A stretch of DNA of 64,000 nucleotides from Nocardia sp. BMG51109. Its GTDB lineage: Bacteria > Actinomycetota > Actinomycetes > Mycobacteriales > Mycobacteriaceae. The notes below the pieces were generated by a model that worked only from the letters and a program-made list of their open reading frames with translations, was not told the origin of the DNA and made no database searches. Both the position numbers and the translations under genes were made by a program. Shown piece after piece: positions 53,818-63,842 of the stretch. The DNA lies in the NCBI RefSeq assembly GCF_000526215.1, contig NZ_JAFQ01000004.1, positions 6,200,001 through 6,264,000 on the forward strand, written 5' to 3'. The first letter of the stretch is position 1. Each line of letters begins with the position of its first letter.

Positions 53818-56800
53818 ATGGCGCTGCACATCCACCGAGCCGAGCGGGCGGAGACGCTCGCCGGCGCGCTGGCATCGGTGCTGGCCGGGCCGCCGGACGA
53901 CCCGTTCCGGCCGGATATCGTCGCGGTGTCGGCCAAGGGGGCCGAGCGCTGGCTGAATCAGCGACTGGCCGGTGTGCTGGGTGCGGTGTCGGGCGACGGA
54001 ATCTCGGCGAACATCGCGTATCCGACGCCGTCGGCCCTGGTGGCGGCCGCGCTCGCGGAGGCGACCGGGGTGCCCGCCGACGACGATCCGTGGGCGGCCG
54101 ACCGGCTGGTGTGGGCGCTGTTGCGGGTGCTGGACGCGGCGGTCGCCGAGCCGTGGTGCGCGGTGCCGGCCCGCCATCTGGGCGCCGACGGCGCCGGGCC
54201 GACACATCGGTCGGGCCGCCGTTTCGCCACGGCGGCGCGGATCGCGGCACTGTTCGAGGGTTACGCGACCCAGCGGCCCGGCCTGATCCTCGACTGGGCC
54301 GCAGGCGCGGATACCGACGGGTGCGGGGCCGCGCTGCCCGAGGATCTGCGCTGGCAGCCCGAGTTGTGGCGGCGGCTGCGCGCCGAACTCGGCACGCCGA
54401 GTCCGGCGGAGCGGCTCGAGACCGCTTGCGCGCGAATCCGTTCGGAGCCGTCGGTGGTCGATCTTCCGGAGCGGCTTTCGCTGTTCGGGGTGACCAGGCT
54501 CACCGCCGATCAGCTGGCGGTGCTGTCGGCGCTCGGCGCGGGGCGCGACGTGCACCTGTGGGTGGTGCACCCGAGCCCGGGCATGTGGGCGGCTGTGCCG
54601 GAGGAGTCCGGCCCGGGTGTCGGGCGCGGTGTGGATCTGCCCGGGAGTTCTGGGCGCGGTGTGGATCTGCCCGGGAGTTCCGGGCGCGGTGCGGACCCGG
54701 ACGGGAACTCCGGGCGAGCGGGGGCGGGCGGATCTATCGGCGCGACAGGGGAATCCGGTGTCGCGGCCGGGGCGCCGCGGGTGTTCGACGACAGCGCGCT
54801 GGCCGTGGCGCATCCGCTGCTCGCGGCGCTCGGGCGGGATGTCCGTGAATTGCGGCAGCGGCTGCGGGCGCTGGGGCCGGTGATCGATACCCATCATCCC
54901 GCCGACGATGAATTCTCCTCGGGCACACTGCTTTCCGATCTGCAAGCCGGAATCAGCGGCGATCTCTGGCCGCCGCGCGAGCGGCCCGCCGACGGCACCG
55001 TGGGGGTGCACGCCTGCCACGGACCGGCGCGGCAGGTCGAGGTGCTGCGCGATGTGCTGCTCGGCGTATTCGCCGCCGATCCGACGCTGGAACCGCGCGA
55101 CGTCGTGGTGTTGTGCCCCGACGTGGAGAGCTATGCGCCGCTGGTGCGCGCGGCGTTCGGGCAGCCGCAGGCCGAGAGCGGCACGCGCGCGGCGCATCCG
55201 GCGCACGGTCTGCGGGTGCGGCTGGCCGACCGGACGTCCGGCACGGCCAATCCGGTGCTGGCGGTGCTGGCGGATCTGTTCGGGCTGGCCGACGGCCGGG
55301 TGAGCGTCACCGAGGTGCTGGATCTCGCTGCGGCCGAACCGGTCCGGCTGCGGTGCGGATTCGATGACGACGATATCGAGCGGCTACGCGAATGGGCGGC
55401 CGAGACCGGGGCGCGGTGGGGGATCGGGCAGCGGCAGCGGCAGGCGTTCGGGCTCGGCGACTTCGCGCAGAACACGCTGAACGCCGCGGTCGATCGCATC
55501 CTGCTCGGTGTCGCCGCGGGCGAATCCTCCGAGGACTGGCTGGATCTGGTGCTGCCGCTGGAGGATGTCGACTCCGGCGACGTGGATCTGGCCGGGCGGT
55601 TCGCGGAGTTCACCGACCGGCTCGCGGTGTGCGTGCGCGACCTGCGCGGCCCGACCCCGGCCGAGCCGGCGGGCTCGGGCCGCCCGGCGCACGAGTGGGT
55701 CCAGGTGCTGGTCCGTGCGCTGGATCTGCTCACCGACGTCACCTACGCGCAGACCTGGCAGGCGGTGCAGGCGCGCCGCGAGCTGACCTCGGCGCTCGAG
55801 TACGCCGGCGATATTTCGTTGCGGCTCAGCGATATTGCCGCGCTGTTGCAGTCGCGGATCGCGGGCCGGTCGACGCGCGTGAACTTCCGCACCGGCGAGC
55901 TGACCGTCTGCGCGCTGTCGCCGCTGCGGTCGGTGCCGCATCGGGTGGTGGTGCTGCTCGGCCTCGACGACGACGTCTTCCCGCGCCCGGGCGGTGTCGA
56001 CGGCGACGACGTCCTGGCGCGCGAGCCCCGGGTGGGCGAGCGGGACGCGCGCAGCGAGGACCGGCAGCTGCTGCTCGACGCCATCATGGCGGCCGGGGAG
56101 AAGCTGGTGGTGCTGCACACCGGCGCCGACCCGGTGACGGGCGCGTACCGGCCGCCGGCGATTCCGGTCGCCGAACTGCTGGACGTGCTGCGCGCGCACG
56201 CGGGCGGGCTGGACGCGGTGGTGACCCGGCATCCGTTGCAGGCCTTCGACAGTCGAAACTTCGAACCCGCGCGGCCGTTCAGCTTCGACGCGGTGGCGCT
56301 GGCGGGCGCGCGGGCGTCGGCACGCCCGGCGCGCGAACAGGCCGCCTTCCTGCCCGGACCGCTGCCCGCCGCGGCGCGAACGGATGTCGCACTGGCGGAA
56401 CTGGTGTCGTTCGCCGAACATCCGGTGCGCGCGTTCCTGTGGCAGCGCCTGGGCATCCGGGTGCCGGAGGAAGAGGACGAGATCGACGAGCGGCTGCCGA
56501 TCGAACTCGACGGCCTCACCAAGTGGAATATGGGCGAGCGGATGCTGGCGGCACGGTTGACCGGCGCCGACCCGGCCGCGCTGCGGGCCGCGGAGTGGCG
56601 GCGCGGCACGCTGCCGGCGTTCGGTCTGGGCGCGGCGGTGCTGACCGAGGTGGAGGACACCGTCGACCGGCTGGTACGAGTGGCCCGCCCGATCCACGAG
56701 GTGCCCTCGTGGACCATGGATGTCGCGGTGGATCTGGGTGACGGCCGATTGCTCAGCGGGACGGTCGCCGACGTGCACGACGACGCCGTGGTGCGCACGA

Positions 56801-57321
56801 CCTTCTCGCGGCTGGCCCCGAAACACCGGATCGCGGCGTGGGTGCGGGTGCTGGCGCTGGCGGCGACCGAGCGCACCCGCGGCTGGCAGGCGGTGAGCAT
56901 CGGCCGCGGCAAGTTCGGCCGTCCCACCTGGCGTTCGACGCTGACCGCGCCCGACGCCGCCACGGCACAGGCGCTGCTGCGCGATCTGGCGGAACTGCGC
57001 GACACCGGCCTGGCCGAACCGCTGCCGGTCGCCCCGACGGCCTCGGCGGTCTACGCCGAACGCCGCTGCCAGGGTGCGAGCCTCGACGACGCGCGACTGG
57101 CCGCGGAACAGGAATTTCTCGGCGGGCCGAACGGTCCCAAGGCATTCGGCGACCACACCGACCGCTACCTGCGCTATGTCTGGGGTTCGGCCCCCCGCCT
57201 GGAGGACCTGGAAACCCCGCTGTCCGACCCCGACCCGTCCGGCGAGACGACCCGCTTCGGCGCCCTGGCCCGCCGCCTGTGGAACCCGTTGCTGGCCACC
57301 GAATCCCAGGGGCAGCCATGA
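53818..57321 (+). CDS. recC: RecBCD subunit RecC
   Basis: A 1167-residue RecC, the inactive-helicase subunit that splits DNA ends and recognises regulatory sequences. Recognisable segments: MALHIHRAERAETLAGALASVLAGPPDDPF, VSAKGAERWLNQRLAGVLG, LSLFGVTRLTADQLAVL, FRTGELTVCALSPLRSVPHRVVVLLGLDDDVFPR, LVSFAEHPVRAFLWQRLGIR. A 30-bp repeat insertion lies near residues 268-298. It overlaps recB by four bases (ATGA). The M. tuberculosis equivalent is Rv0631c. Confidence 0.95.
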   Translation: MALHIHRAERAETLAGALASVLAGPPDDPFRPDIVAVSAKGAERWLNQRLAGVLGAVSGDGISANIAYPTPSALVAAALAEATGVPADDDPWAADRLVWALLRVLDAAVAEPWCAVPARHLGADGAGPTHRSGRRFATAARIAALFEGYATQRPGLILDWAAGADTDGCGAALPEDLRWQPELWRRLRAELGTPSPAERLETACARIRSEPSVVDLPERLSLFGVTRLTADQLAVLSALGAGRDVHLWVVHPSPGMWAAVPEESGPGVGRGVDLPGSSGRGVDLPGSSGRGADPDGNSGRAGAGGSIGATGESGVAAGAPRVFDDSALAVAHPLLAALGRDVRELRQRLRALGPVIDTHHPADDEFSSGTLLSDLQAGISGDLWPPRERPADGTVGVHACHGPARQVEVLRDVLLGVFAADPTLEPRDVVVLCPDVESYAPLVRAAFGQPQAESGTRAAHPAHGLRVRLADRTSGTANPVLAVLADLFGLADGRVSVTEVLDLAAAEPVRLRCGFDDDDIERLREWAAETGARWGIGQRQRQAFGLGDFAQNTLNAAVDRILLGVAAGESSEDWLDLVLPLEDVDSGDVDLAGRFAEFTDRLAVCVRDLRGPTPAEPAGSGRPAHEWVQVLVRALDLLTDVTYAQTWQAVQARRELTSALEYAGDISLRLSDIAALLQSRIAGRSTRVNFRTGELTVCALSPLRSVPHRVVVLLGLDDDVFPRPGGVDGDDVLAREPRVGERDARSEDRQLLLDAIMAAGEKLVVLHTGADPVTGAYRPPAIPVAELLDVLRAHAGGLDAVVTRHPLQAFDSRNFEPARPFSFDAVALAGARASARPAREQAAFLPGPLPAAARTDVALAELVSFAEHPVRAFLWQRLGIRVPEEEDEIDERLPIELDGLTKWNMGERMLAARLTGADPAALRAAEWRRGTLPAFGLGAAVLTEVEDTVDRLVRVARPIHEVPSWTMDVAVDLGDGRLLSGTVADVHDDAVVRTTFSRLAPKHRIAAWVRVLALAATERTRGWQAVSIGRGKFGRPTWRSTLTAPDAATAQALLRDLAELRDTGLAEPLPVAPTASAVYAERRCQGASLDDARLAAEQEFLGGPNGPKAFGDHTDRYLRYVWGSAPRLEDLETPLSDPDPSGETTRFGALARRLWNPLLATESQGQP
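54621..54710 (+). repeat. 30-bp in-frame tandem repeat in recC
   Basis: Three units of 30 bp (54621, 54651, 54681), the first two nearly identical (GGGCGCGGTGTGGATCTGCC...), encode GRGVDLPGSS repeats in a loop of RecC. A partial fourth unit follows. Confidence 0.88.
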
Positions 57322-60300
57322 CCGACGAACTGTTCTCCCTCACCGACCTGGAGCCCGCCCCGCGCCCGCGCCGCCGCCCCCGCACGGCCCCCGCGGAGCG
57401 ACACGACCCGCCCTCGGCCGAAACCGCCGATCTTTTCGACCCCGGTTCCCTCGCCCCACCGGCCCCTCCGAATGCCCCGGACGCCGGCTCGCGCGATACG
57501 AACACCGAACCGGACGACAATCGCGCCCGCGCGGCCGATGGGCCCGTTTCGGCCGCGGGCGCGGCGAGCGCATCCGAGCCACGATCGGCCGGCGAACCGG
57601 CCGATGCCGCCGAAACTGTTGCACTCGTGGCAGATTCGCCGGAATCCGATGACGCGGAACTCACGGCCGGCGATCGCGAACACGGCCCGAGCGACGATGG
57701 TGGTACGGCGGTGCGCGATTCGTCCGGTGATGCGGACTCGGTCTGCACGCCGCCGACCGGCCCGCACACTGTGCCCTCGCGTCCGGACGAGCCGGGAGTA
57801 TCGGAGCGGGGTGCCACCGATGGCTGCCCGGCCGGCGCACCTGGTGTGCCCGAAATCGGTGCGCCGGTGCGGGATTCCCGCCCGGATGATGCCGCTGTCG
57901 TGGCATCCGATACCGGTGGGAGACTGGATTTTCCGGACTCGCCCGCCCGTTCGGATGGGCCGGAGTCCGCTGCGGGACGTTCCTCCGGCGCCGCCGGAAC
58001 GCCGACGGCCGACCACACGGAGGAGGGGTGCGCGACGCGTGCAACCGCCCGCGCCGTGTCCGAGATCTCGACGCCGGCGCGGGAACGCGCCGGTCGTCCC
58101 GGGGCCGATGCTGCGGCGGTAGCCGCCGACGTGGCGGCAACAGCGGGCTCGGAAGCGAGCCTCGGAGCGCCCTCGATGCCGGAAGCTGTTGTGTCCGTGG
58201 ACGACCCGGATATCGCAGCGGATTCGGTTCGCGCGTCCGGCGTCGGTTCGCACACTCCGGCGGCGGTCCTGCCGGAGGCGCAGGGGCACGCGCGGGCGGT
58301 CGGAAGCGAGGGTGACGCCGCACGATCCGGCGATGCGGGGGAGCGGTTCGAGCTGTGCGGGCCGTTGCCGGCCGGGACCACGGTGCTGGAGGCTAGTGCG
58401 GGAACCGGGAAGACCTACGCCATCGTCGGGCTGGCGGTGCGGTTCGTGGCCGAGGCGGGGGTCGATGTCTCGCAGTTGCTGCTGGTGACGTTCAGCCGGG
58501 CGGCGACGCAGGAGCTGCGGGAGCGGACGCGGGACAAGTTCGTCGCGGTGGCGGCGGCGCTGGCGGACCCGGCGGTGGCGCGCGACAGCGACGACGAGCT
58601 GATCCGGCATCTGGCGGCGGGCGATCCGGCGGAGGCCGGGCGCCGGCGGGCGCGGCTGCTGTCGGCGCTGTCGGATTTCGACTCCGGCACCATCGCCACC
58701 ACGCACAGCTTCTGCCAGCGCATGCTCGACGAGCTGGGCCTGGCCGGCGAACGCGATCCGCGGGTGCGCCTGGTGGAGAACGTCGACGATCTGGTTGCCA
58801 CCGTCGCCGACGACCTGTTCCTGGCCCGGTACGCGCGCGGCGGCCCGCCGTTCTCGGTGAAGGAGGCGCATCGGCTGGCCATCGCGGCGGTCAACGACCG
58901 GCACGCGCGGCTGGCGCCCGACGAGGAGATCGGTGACGACCCGGCCGCCGAGCGGGTCGCGTTCGCCGCGGCCGTGCGGGCGGAAACCGAACGGCGCAAA
59001 CGCCTCTCGGGCATCCGCGACTTCGACGATCTGCTGGTGCTGCTGCACGACGTGCTCGCCGACCCGGCACACGGCGAGCGGGCCCGCCGCCGGATCCGGG
59101 AACGCTACCGGGTGGCGCTGGTGGACGAGTTCCAGGACACCGACCCGTTGCAGTGGGACATCCTGCGGCGGGTGTTCCACGGCCACACCACGCTCGTCCT
59201 GGTCGGCGATCCGAAGCAGGCCATCTACGCCTTCCGCGGCGCCGAGGTGCTGAGCTACCTGGACGCGGTGGCGCACGCGGACACCCGCCGCGAGCTGACC
59301 ACGAATCGGCGCAGCGACGCCGGACTGCTGGGCGCGCTGGAACATGTGCTGGGCGGTGCGGCCCTGGGACACAAGGAGATCACGGTTCCGCCGGTGGCGG
59401 CGGTGCGTCCGCACACTCGGCTGTCCGGGACCGTCGACGAGCCGATTCCGTTGCGGCTGCGGTGTTTCGAGCGCACCGGTGCGGGACCGCGCAACGGCGC
59501 GGGCTTCCCGGCGGTCGGCCGTCAGCGGGCCCGGGTCGCCGACGACGTGGCCGCCGATATCGCGAGCCTGCTCGAATCGGGCACCCACATCGACGACACG
59601 CCGGTGGGCCCCGGCGATGTCGCCGTCCTGGTCCGCACCCGCTCGCAGATCGACGTGGTGCGCGCCGCCCTCGACCGGGTCGGCGTGGCGTCGGTGCTGG
59701 CCGGCGGCGCAAGCGTGTTCGGCACCCGCAGCGCTGTCGACTGGCTGTGGCTGCTGCGGGCGCTGGAGCAACCGCACCGCGCCGACCGGGTCCGGCTGGC
59801 GGCCTGCACGCCGTTGCTCGGGCTGTCGGCGGCCGAGATCGACACCGGCGGAGCGGATCTGGTCGGGCGGACCAGCACCCAGCTGCGCGAGGCCGCCCGG
59901 CTGTTCGGCCGCGCCGGATTCGCCGCGGTGTTCGAAAAGCTCGCGGCCGAAACGGAACTCGCGCCGCGGCTGCTCGCGGTGGCGGGCGGCGAACGACAGC
60001 TCACCGACCTGCGCCACATCGCGCAGCTGCTGGATCGGGTGGCGCTGCGGGAGTCGCTCGGCCTGACCGCCCTGACCCGGTGGCTGGCCGATCGGGTGCG
60101 AGATCCGGCGTCGGGCGCGGTATCCGACCGCAGCCGCCGGCTGGACCGCGACGCGGCGGCGGTCCAGATCGCCACGGTGCATGCCAGTAAGGGACTGGAG
60201 TTCCCGGTGGTGTACCTGCCGTTCGCGTGGGACAACGCGAAGAATCCGTATCCGGTGACGCTGCTGTTCCACGACGGCGACGAGCGGGTCCTCGACGTCG

Positions 60301-61628
60301 GCGGTCCGGACGCGCCCGGGTACGGCGAGCGCAAGCGCCGCAGCGAGGCCGAGGAGTCCGGGGAGGAACTGCGGCTGCTGTACGTCGCGCTGACCCGGGC
60401 GCAATGCCAGGTGGTGGCGTGGTGGGCGCCCACCTACGGCACGGCCTTCGCGCCCCTGCACCGGATGGTCATGGGCCGGTTGCCGGGCAGTGCCGAGGTG
60501 CCCGGCAAGAGCGAGGTGCCGACGGACGAGGCCGTGCGGGAACAGCTTTCGGCCTGGGCGGCGTCGGCGGGCCCGGGGCTGATCGGCGTGGAGCCGGTGC
60601 GGCGGATACCCGAGGTCCGGCCGCGGTGGGATCGCGCCGAGGCCGGGTCCGGCGAACTGGCGGCCGCCGTCTTCGATCGGGCGGTGGACGCCGACTGGCG
60701 GCGCACGTCGTACTCGGCGCTCACCGCGGCCGCGCACGACCTCCACGTGGTCCCCGGCGAAACGCCCGGGGGCTCCGACGAACCGGAGACACCGGCCGTC
60801 CTCGAGGGCAGCGACACCGCCGACACCGCCGACGGCGGCGCGGCGCCGTCGCTGATGAACGATCTGCCCTACGGTGCGGACTTCGGCACCCTGGTGCACG
60901 GCGTCCTGGAGACGGTGGACACCGACGCGCCCGATCTGGGCGCCGAGGTGCGCGCGCGCTGCGCCCACGCCATCGACGAGCTGATGGCGGATATCGATCC
61001 GGACGCGCTGGCGACGGCGCTGCTGGCGGTGCTGCGCACGCCGATCGGAGACGGTTGCCTCGCCGACGTCGCCGGCCGCGACCGGCTCAACGAACTGGAT
61101 TTCGAACTGCCCCTCGCCGGCGGCGACACCCCCCGCGCCGGCCGGGTCGGCCTGCGCGCGGTGGCCGGGCTGCTGCGCCGCCACCTGCCCGCCGGCGACC
61201 CGTTCGCCGGATACGCCGACCAGCTCGAGGCGCTCGACGATACGGTGCTGCGAGGCTATCTCACCGGCAGTATCGACGCCGTCCTGCGCCTTCCGGGCCC
61301 GCGTTTCGTCGTCGTCGACTACAAGACCAACCGGCTGGGCACCGACGAACTCACCGTCGCCCACTACACCCGCGACCGGATGGCGGCCGAGATGATGCGC
61401 TCGCACTATCCGCTGCAGGCCCTGCTGTATGCCGCTGCCCTGCACCGCTTCCTGCGCTGGCGCCTGCCGGGCTATGCCCCCGAACGGCATCTGGGCGGCA
61501 TCGGCTACCTGTTCGTGCGCGGCATGATCGGACCGGACACCCCGCCCGGCTGCGGCGTGTTCGACTGGGATCCGCCGGTCGCGCTGATCGAGGAGCTGTC
61601 GCTGCTGCTGGCCGGGGAGCAGCGATGA
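57318..61628 (+). CDS. recB: RecBCD subunit RecB with long N-terminal extension
   Basis: A 1436-residue helicase-nuclease. Walker A is SAGTGKT at residues 360-366, followed by LLLVTFSRAATQELRERT, Walker B VDEFQDTDPLQWDI, GDPKQAIYAFRGAE, TVHASKGLEFPVVYLPF and LYVALTRAQCQVV. The C-terminal nuclease domain has HG in GTLVHGVLETV and D1334-Y-K1336. Normally Walker A lies about 25 residues from the start. Here some 340 residues of acidic, Ala/Pro/Asp-rich, apparently disordered sequence precede GPLPAGTTVLEAS, after a short opening MTDELFSLTDLEP. Overlaps recC and recD by four bases each. Confidence 0.96.
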   Translation: MTDELFSLTDLEPAPRPRRRPRTAPAERHDPPSAETADLFDPGSLAPPAPPNAPDAGSRDTNTEPDDNRARAADGPVSAAGAASASEPRSAGEPADAAETVALVADSPESDDAELTAGDREHGPSDDGGTAVRDSSGDADSVCTPPTGPHTVPSRPDEPGVSERGATDGCPAGAPGVPEIGAPVRDSRPDDAAVVASDTGGRLDFPDSPARSDGPESAAGRSSGAAGTPTADHTEEGCATRATARAVSEISTPARERAGRPGADAAAVAADVAATAGSEASLGAPSMPEAVVSVDDPDIAADSVRASGVGSHTPAAVLPEAQGHARAVGSEGDAARSGDAGERFELCGPLPAGTTVLEASAGTGKTYAIVGLAVRFVAEAGVDVSQLLLVTFSRAATQELRERTRDKFVAVAAALADPAVARDSDDELIRHLAAGDPAEAGRRRARLLSALSDFDSGTIATTHSFCQRMLDELGLAGERDPRVRLVENVDDLVATVADDLFLARYARGGPPFSVKEAHRLAIAAVNDRHARLAPDEEIGDDPAAERVAFAAAVRAETERRKRLSGIRDFDDLLVLLHDVLADPAHGERARRRIRERYRVALVDEFQDTDPLQWDILRRVFHGHTTLVLVGDPKQAIYAFRGAEVLSYLDAVAHADTRRELTTNRRSDAGLLGALEHVLGGAALGHKEITVPPVAAVRPHTRLSGTVDEPIPLRLRCFERTGAGPRNGAGFPAVGRQRARVADDVAADIASLLESGTHIDDTPVGPGDVAVLVRTRSQIDVVRAALDRVGVASVLAGGASVFGTRSAVDWLWLLRALEQPHRADRVRLAACTPLLGLSAAEIDTGGADLVGRTSTQLREAARLFGRAGFAAVFEKLAAETELAPRLLAVAGGERQLTDLRHIAQLLDRVALRESLGLTALTRWLADRVRDPASGAVSDRSRRLDRDAAAVQIATVHASKGLEFPVVYLPFAWDNAKNPYPVTLLFHDGDERVLDVGGPDAPGYGERKRRSEAEESGEELRLLYVALTRAQCQVVAWWAPTYGTAFAPLHRMVMGRLPGSAEVPGKSEVPTDEAVREQLSAWAASAGPGLIGVEPVRRIPEVRPRWDRAEAGSGELAAAVFDRAVDADWRRTSYSALTAAAHDLHVVPGETPGGSDEPETPAVLEGSDTADTADGGAAPSLMNDLPYGADFGTLVHGVLETVDTDAPDLGAEVRARCAHAIDELMADIDPDALATALLAVLRTPIGDGCLADVAGRDRLNELDFELPLAGGDTPRAGRVGLRAVAGLLRRHLPAGDPFAGYADQLEALDDTVLRGYLTGSIDAVLRLPGPRFVVVDYKTNRLGTDELTVAHYTRDRMAAEMMRSHYPLQALLYAAALHRFLRWRLPGYAPERHLGGIGYLFVRGMIGPDTPPGCGVFDWDPPVALIEELSLLLAGEQR

Positions 61629-63616
61629 CCGCCATCCAGTCGGCGCAGCGGGCGACCGGGCTGCTGCGCACGTTCAACGACGCCGGGGTGCTGTCGGCGG
61701 CCGACGTGCACGTCGCGCTGCGGCTGGGCCGGCTGGGCCGGGAGGAGGCGGAGCCGGTGCTGCTGGCCGCGGCGCTCGCGGTGCGGGCCGTGCGCTCCGG
61801 TTCGGTATGCCTCGAGCTGCGTCGGATGCACGAGATCGGCGTGGACGGTGAGGGATTCGACACCACGGATCCGGAGGCGATCGATCCGGCGACGCTGCCG
61901 TGGCCCGAGGTCGATGCGGTGCTGGGCGCGCTGCGGGACAGCCCGCTGGTGCAGGGCGGCCCCGCGGGACCGCTGCGGCCGCTGCGACTCGTCGAACCGG
62001 ACGGCTCCGGCCCGCTGCTGTACCTCGACCGGTACTACCGGCAGGAGCAGACCATCCGCCGCGTGCTCACCGAGCGCGCCGCGAGCCATCCGCTCGTCGA
62101 CCCGGAAACCGTTCGGCGGCAACTGGATCGGCTGTTCCCGCACACGGCGGGACCGGACGACCCGCCGGACCGGCAGCGGGTGGCCGCGGCGCTGGCGGCC
62201 ACGCACTGGACGACCGTGGTGGCCGGCGGCCCGGGAACGGGTAAGACGCACACCATCGCCCGCATCCTGGCGCTGCTGGAGGCCCATCAGCGGGCCGCCC
62301 CCGGTGCGCCCGCGCTGCGGATCGCGCTCGCCGCGCCGACCGGCAAGGCCGCTGCGCGCCTGCAGGAATCGGTGCGCGAGCAGGCCGCCGACCTGGACCT
62401 GCCGGAACTGACCGCCGCCACGCTGCACCGGCTGCTGGGCTGGCAGCGCGGCGGCGCCACCCGCTTCCGCCATCACGAGTTCAACCGGCTCCCGTACGAC
62501 ATCGTCGTCGTCGACGAGACCTCGATGGTGTCGCTGACGATGATGAGCCGCCTGCTCCCGGCGCTGCGCCCGGACACCCGGCTGGTCCTGGTCGGCGATC
62601 CGGACCAGCTGGCCTCGGTGGATGCCGGCGCCGTGCTCGCCGATCTGGTCGCGGGACCCGTGGTGGCGGAACCGAATCCGATGCTGGACCGCATCCTCGC
62701 CGGTGCCGAGGGCGCCGCCGGTGCCGGCGGTGTCACAGGTGTCGACGGTGTCACTGGTGGCGACGGTGTCGCCGGTGTCACTGGTGTCGCCGGTGCGCGG
62801 CCGGACGGAAACCGCGCCGACGCGCCCGCCCACCCCGATGTGCTCACCGCCCGCGAGCGGGACCGCCTGCGCGGCGGCATCGTCCGGCTCACCCGTGGCC
62901 GCCGGTTCGGGGGCCGGATCGCGGAGCTCGCGGTCGCGGTCCGGGCCGGCGATGCGGAGACGGCGCTGGCGCTGCTGTCCGACGGTGGCGACGAGCTGTC
63001 GCTGCGGGCCCCCGACGACACCGCCGAGGTGCGCGGCGACGTGGTCCGCGCGGCACGGGAGGCGACGGCGGCGGCCGAACACGGGGAGGCGGCGGGAGCG
63101 CTGGCGGCGATGGAATCGCATCGCCTGCTGTGTGCCCATCGCCAGGGGCAGTTCGGCGTGGAGCGCTGGGACCGGCTGGCGGCGGGCTGGGTGGCCGCCG
63201 CCGGAATCGGCACCGAACCGGGTGTGGGCCAGTGGTTTCCGGGGCAGCCGCTGCTGATCACCGCGAACGATCACGAGGCCCGCATCTACAACGGCGATAC
63301 GGGGGTGATCGTCCGGGCGTCCGACGGGGCGCTGCGCGCGGCCCTGCAGCGCGGCGCCGAACCGTACCTGGTGCACCCCACCCAGTTCCCGGGCGTCACC
63401 ACCGTCTACGCCATGACCATCCACCGCAGCCAGGGCAGCCAGTACGGCACGGTGTCGGTGGTGCTGCCCGGACCCGAATCCACGCTGCTCACCCGGGAAC
63501 TGCTGTACACCGCGATCACCCGGGCCCGCCACCACGCCCGCATCATCGGCACCGAGGAGGCCATCCGGGCGGGGATCGCGCGTCGCGTGCTGCGCGCCAG
63601 CGGCCTGCGGGCATAA
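61625..63616 (+). CDS. recD: RecBCD subunit RecD
   Basis: A 663-residue 5'-3' helicase of superfamily 1. Walker A GGPGTGKTHT (Lys207), APTGKAAARLQESV, Walker B VVDETSMVSLTMMSRLL, LVGDPDQLASVDAGAVL, and the C-terminal AMTIHRSQGSQYGTVSVVLP and LLYTAITRARHHARIIG. An 18-bp repeat (62729-62797) encodes a Gly/Val-rich insertion after the Walker B region. ATG overlaps recB. The order recC-recB-recD matches M. tuberculosis. Confidence 0.96.
   Translation: MTAIQSAQRATGLLRTFNDAGVLSAADVHVALRLGRLGREEAEPVLLAAALAVRAVRSGSVCLELRRMHEIGVDGEGFDTTDPEAIDPATLPWPEVDAVLGALRDSPLVQGGPAGPLRPLRLVEPDGSGPLLYLDRYYRQEQTIRRVLTERAASHPLVDPETVRRQLDRLFPHTAGPDDPPDRQRVAAALAATHWTTVVAGGPGTGKTHTIARILALLEAHQRAAPGAPALRIALAAPTGKAAARLQESVREQAADLDLPELTAATLHRLLGWQRGGATRFRHHEFNRLPYDIVVVDETSMVSLTMMSRLLPALRPDTRLVLVGDPDQLASVDAGAVLADLVAGPVVAEPNPMLDRILAGAEGAAGAGGVTGVDGVTGGDGVAGVTGVAGARPDGNRADAPAHPDVLTARERDRLRGGIVRLTRGRRFGGRIAELAVAVRAGDAETALALLSDGGDELSLRAPDDTAEVRGDVVRAAREATAAAEHGEAAGALAAMESHRLLCAHRQGQFGVERWDRLAAGWVAAAGIGTEPGVGQWFPGQPLLITANDHEARIYNGDTGVIVRASDGALRAALQRGAEPYLVHPTQFPGVTTVYAMTIHRSQGSQYGTVSVVLPGPESTLLTRELLYTAITRARHHARIIGTEEAIRAGIARRVLRASGLRA
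62729..62797 (+). repeat. 18-bp in-frame tandem repeat in recD
   Basis: Nearly four units of 18 bp (GGTGTCRCYGGTGTCGMC type) at 62729, 62747, 62765 and 62783 encode a GVTGVD/GVAGVT repeat in a surface loop of RecD. Confidence 0.85.
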
Positions 63617-63791
63617 CGGGCGACGGAGCCCTCCGGCATGTGATAGCCGATGGGCATAGTTTAGGGTACGGATCCTCGAACGGACGAGTTTCCAAGGGCC
63701 GCTGCGTAATCGAGAGAGAATTCGTACCACTGCTGCTAACCTGAAGCGGCCGTCCGGTCCTTTTCCGGCGGGTGTAGTTTTGTCGATCAGG

Positions 63792-63821
63792 CAGGCTTCG
63801 TGCGGATCCGCGCGAAGCCTG
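63792..63821 (+). terminator. Hairpin between recD and the next gene
   Basis: CAGGCTTCG (63792-63800) pairs with CGAAGCCTG (63813-63821), with inner GCG/CGC pairs. It may terminate recCBD transcripts or form part of the leader of the following gene. Confidence 0.45.
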
Positions 63822-63842
63822 TTGTGCTGCAATGGTTGTGAG

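Noticed and set aside
57174..61490. Very long open frame (about 1438 codons) antisense to recB
   Set aside because: It mirrors the recB frame, typical of antisense frames in GC-rich genomes. Its translation is Arg/Gly/His-rich with no domain, while the plus strand reads as RecB with all motifs.
60227..63616. 1129-codon frame joining the end of recB to recD
   Set aside because: The N-terminal ~465 codons are an out-of-frame reading of recB; the real recD starts at 61625 with a four-base overlap.
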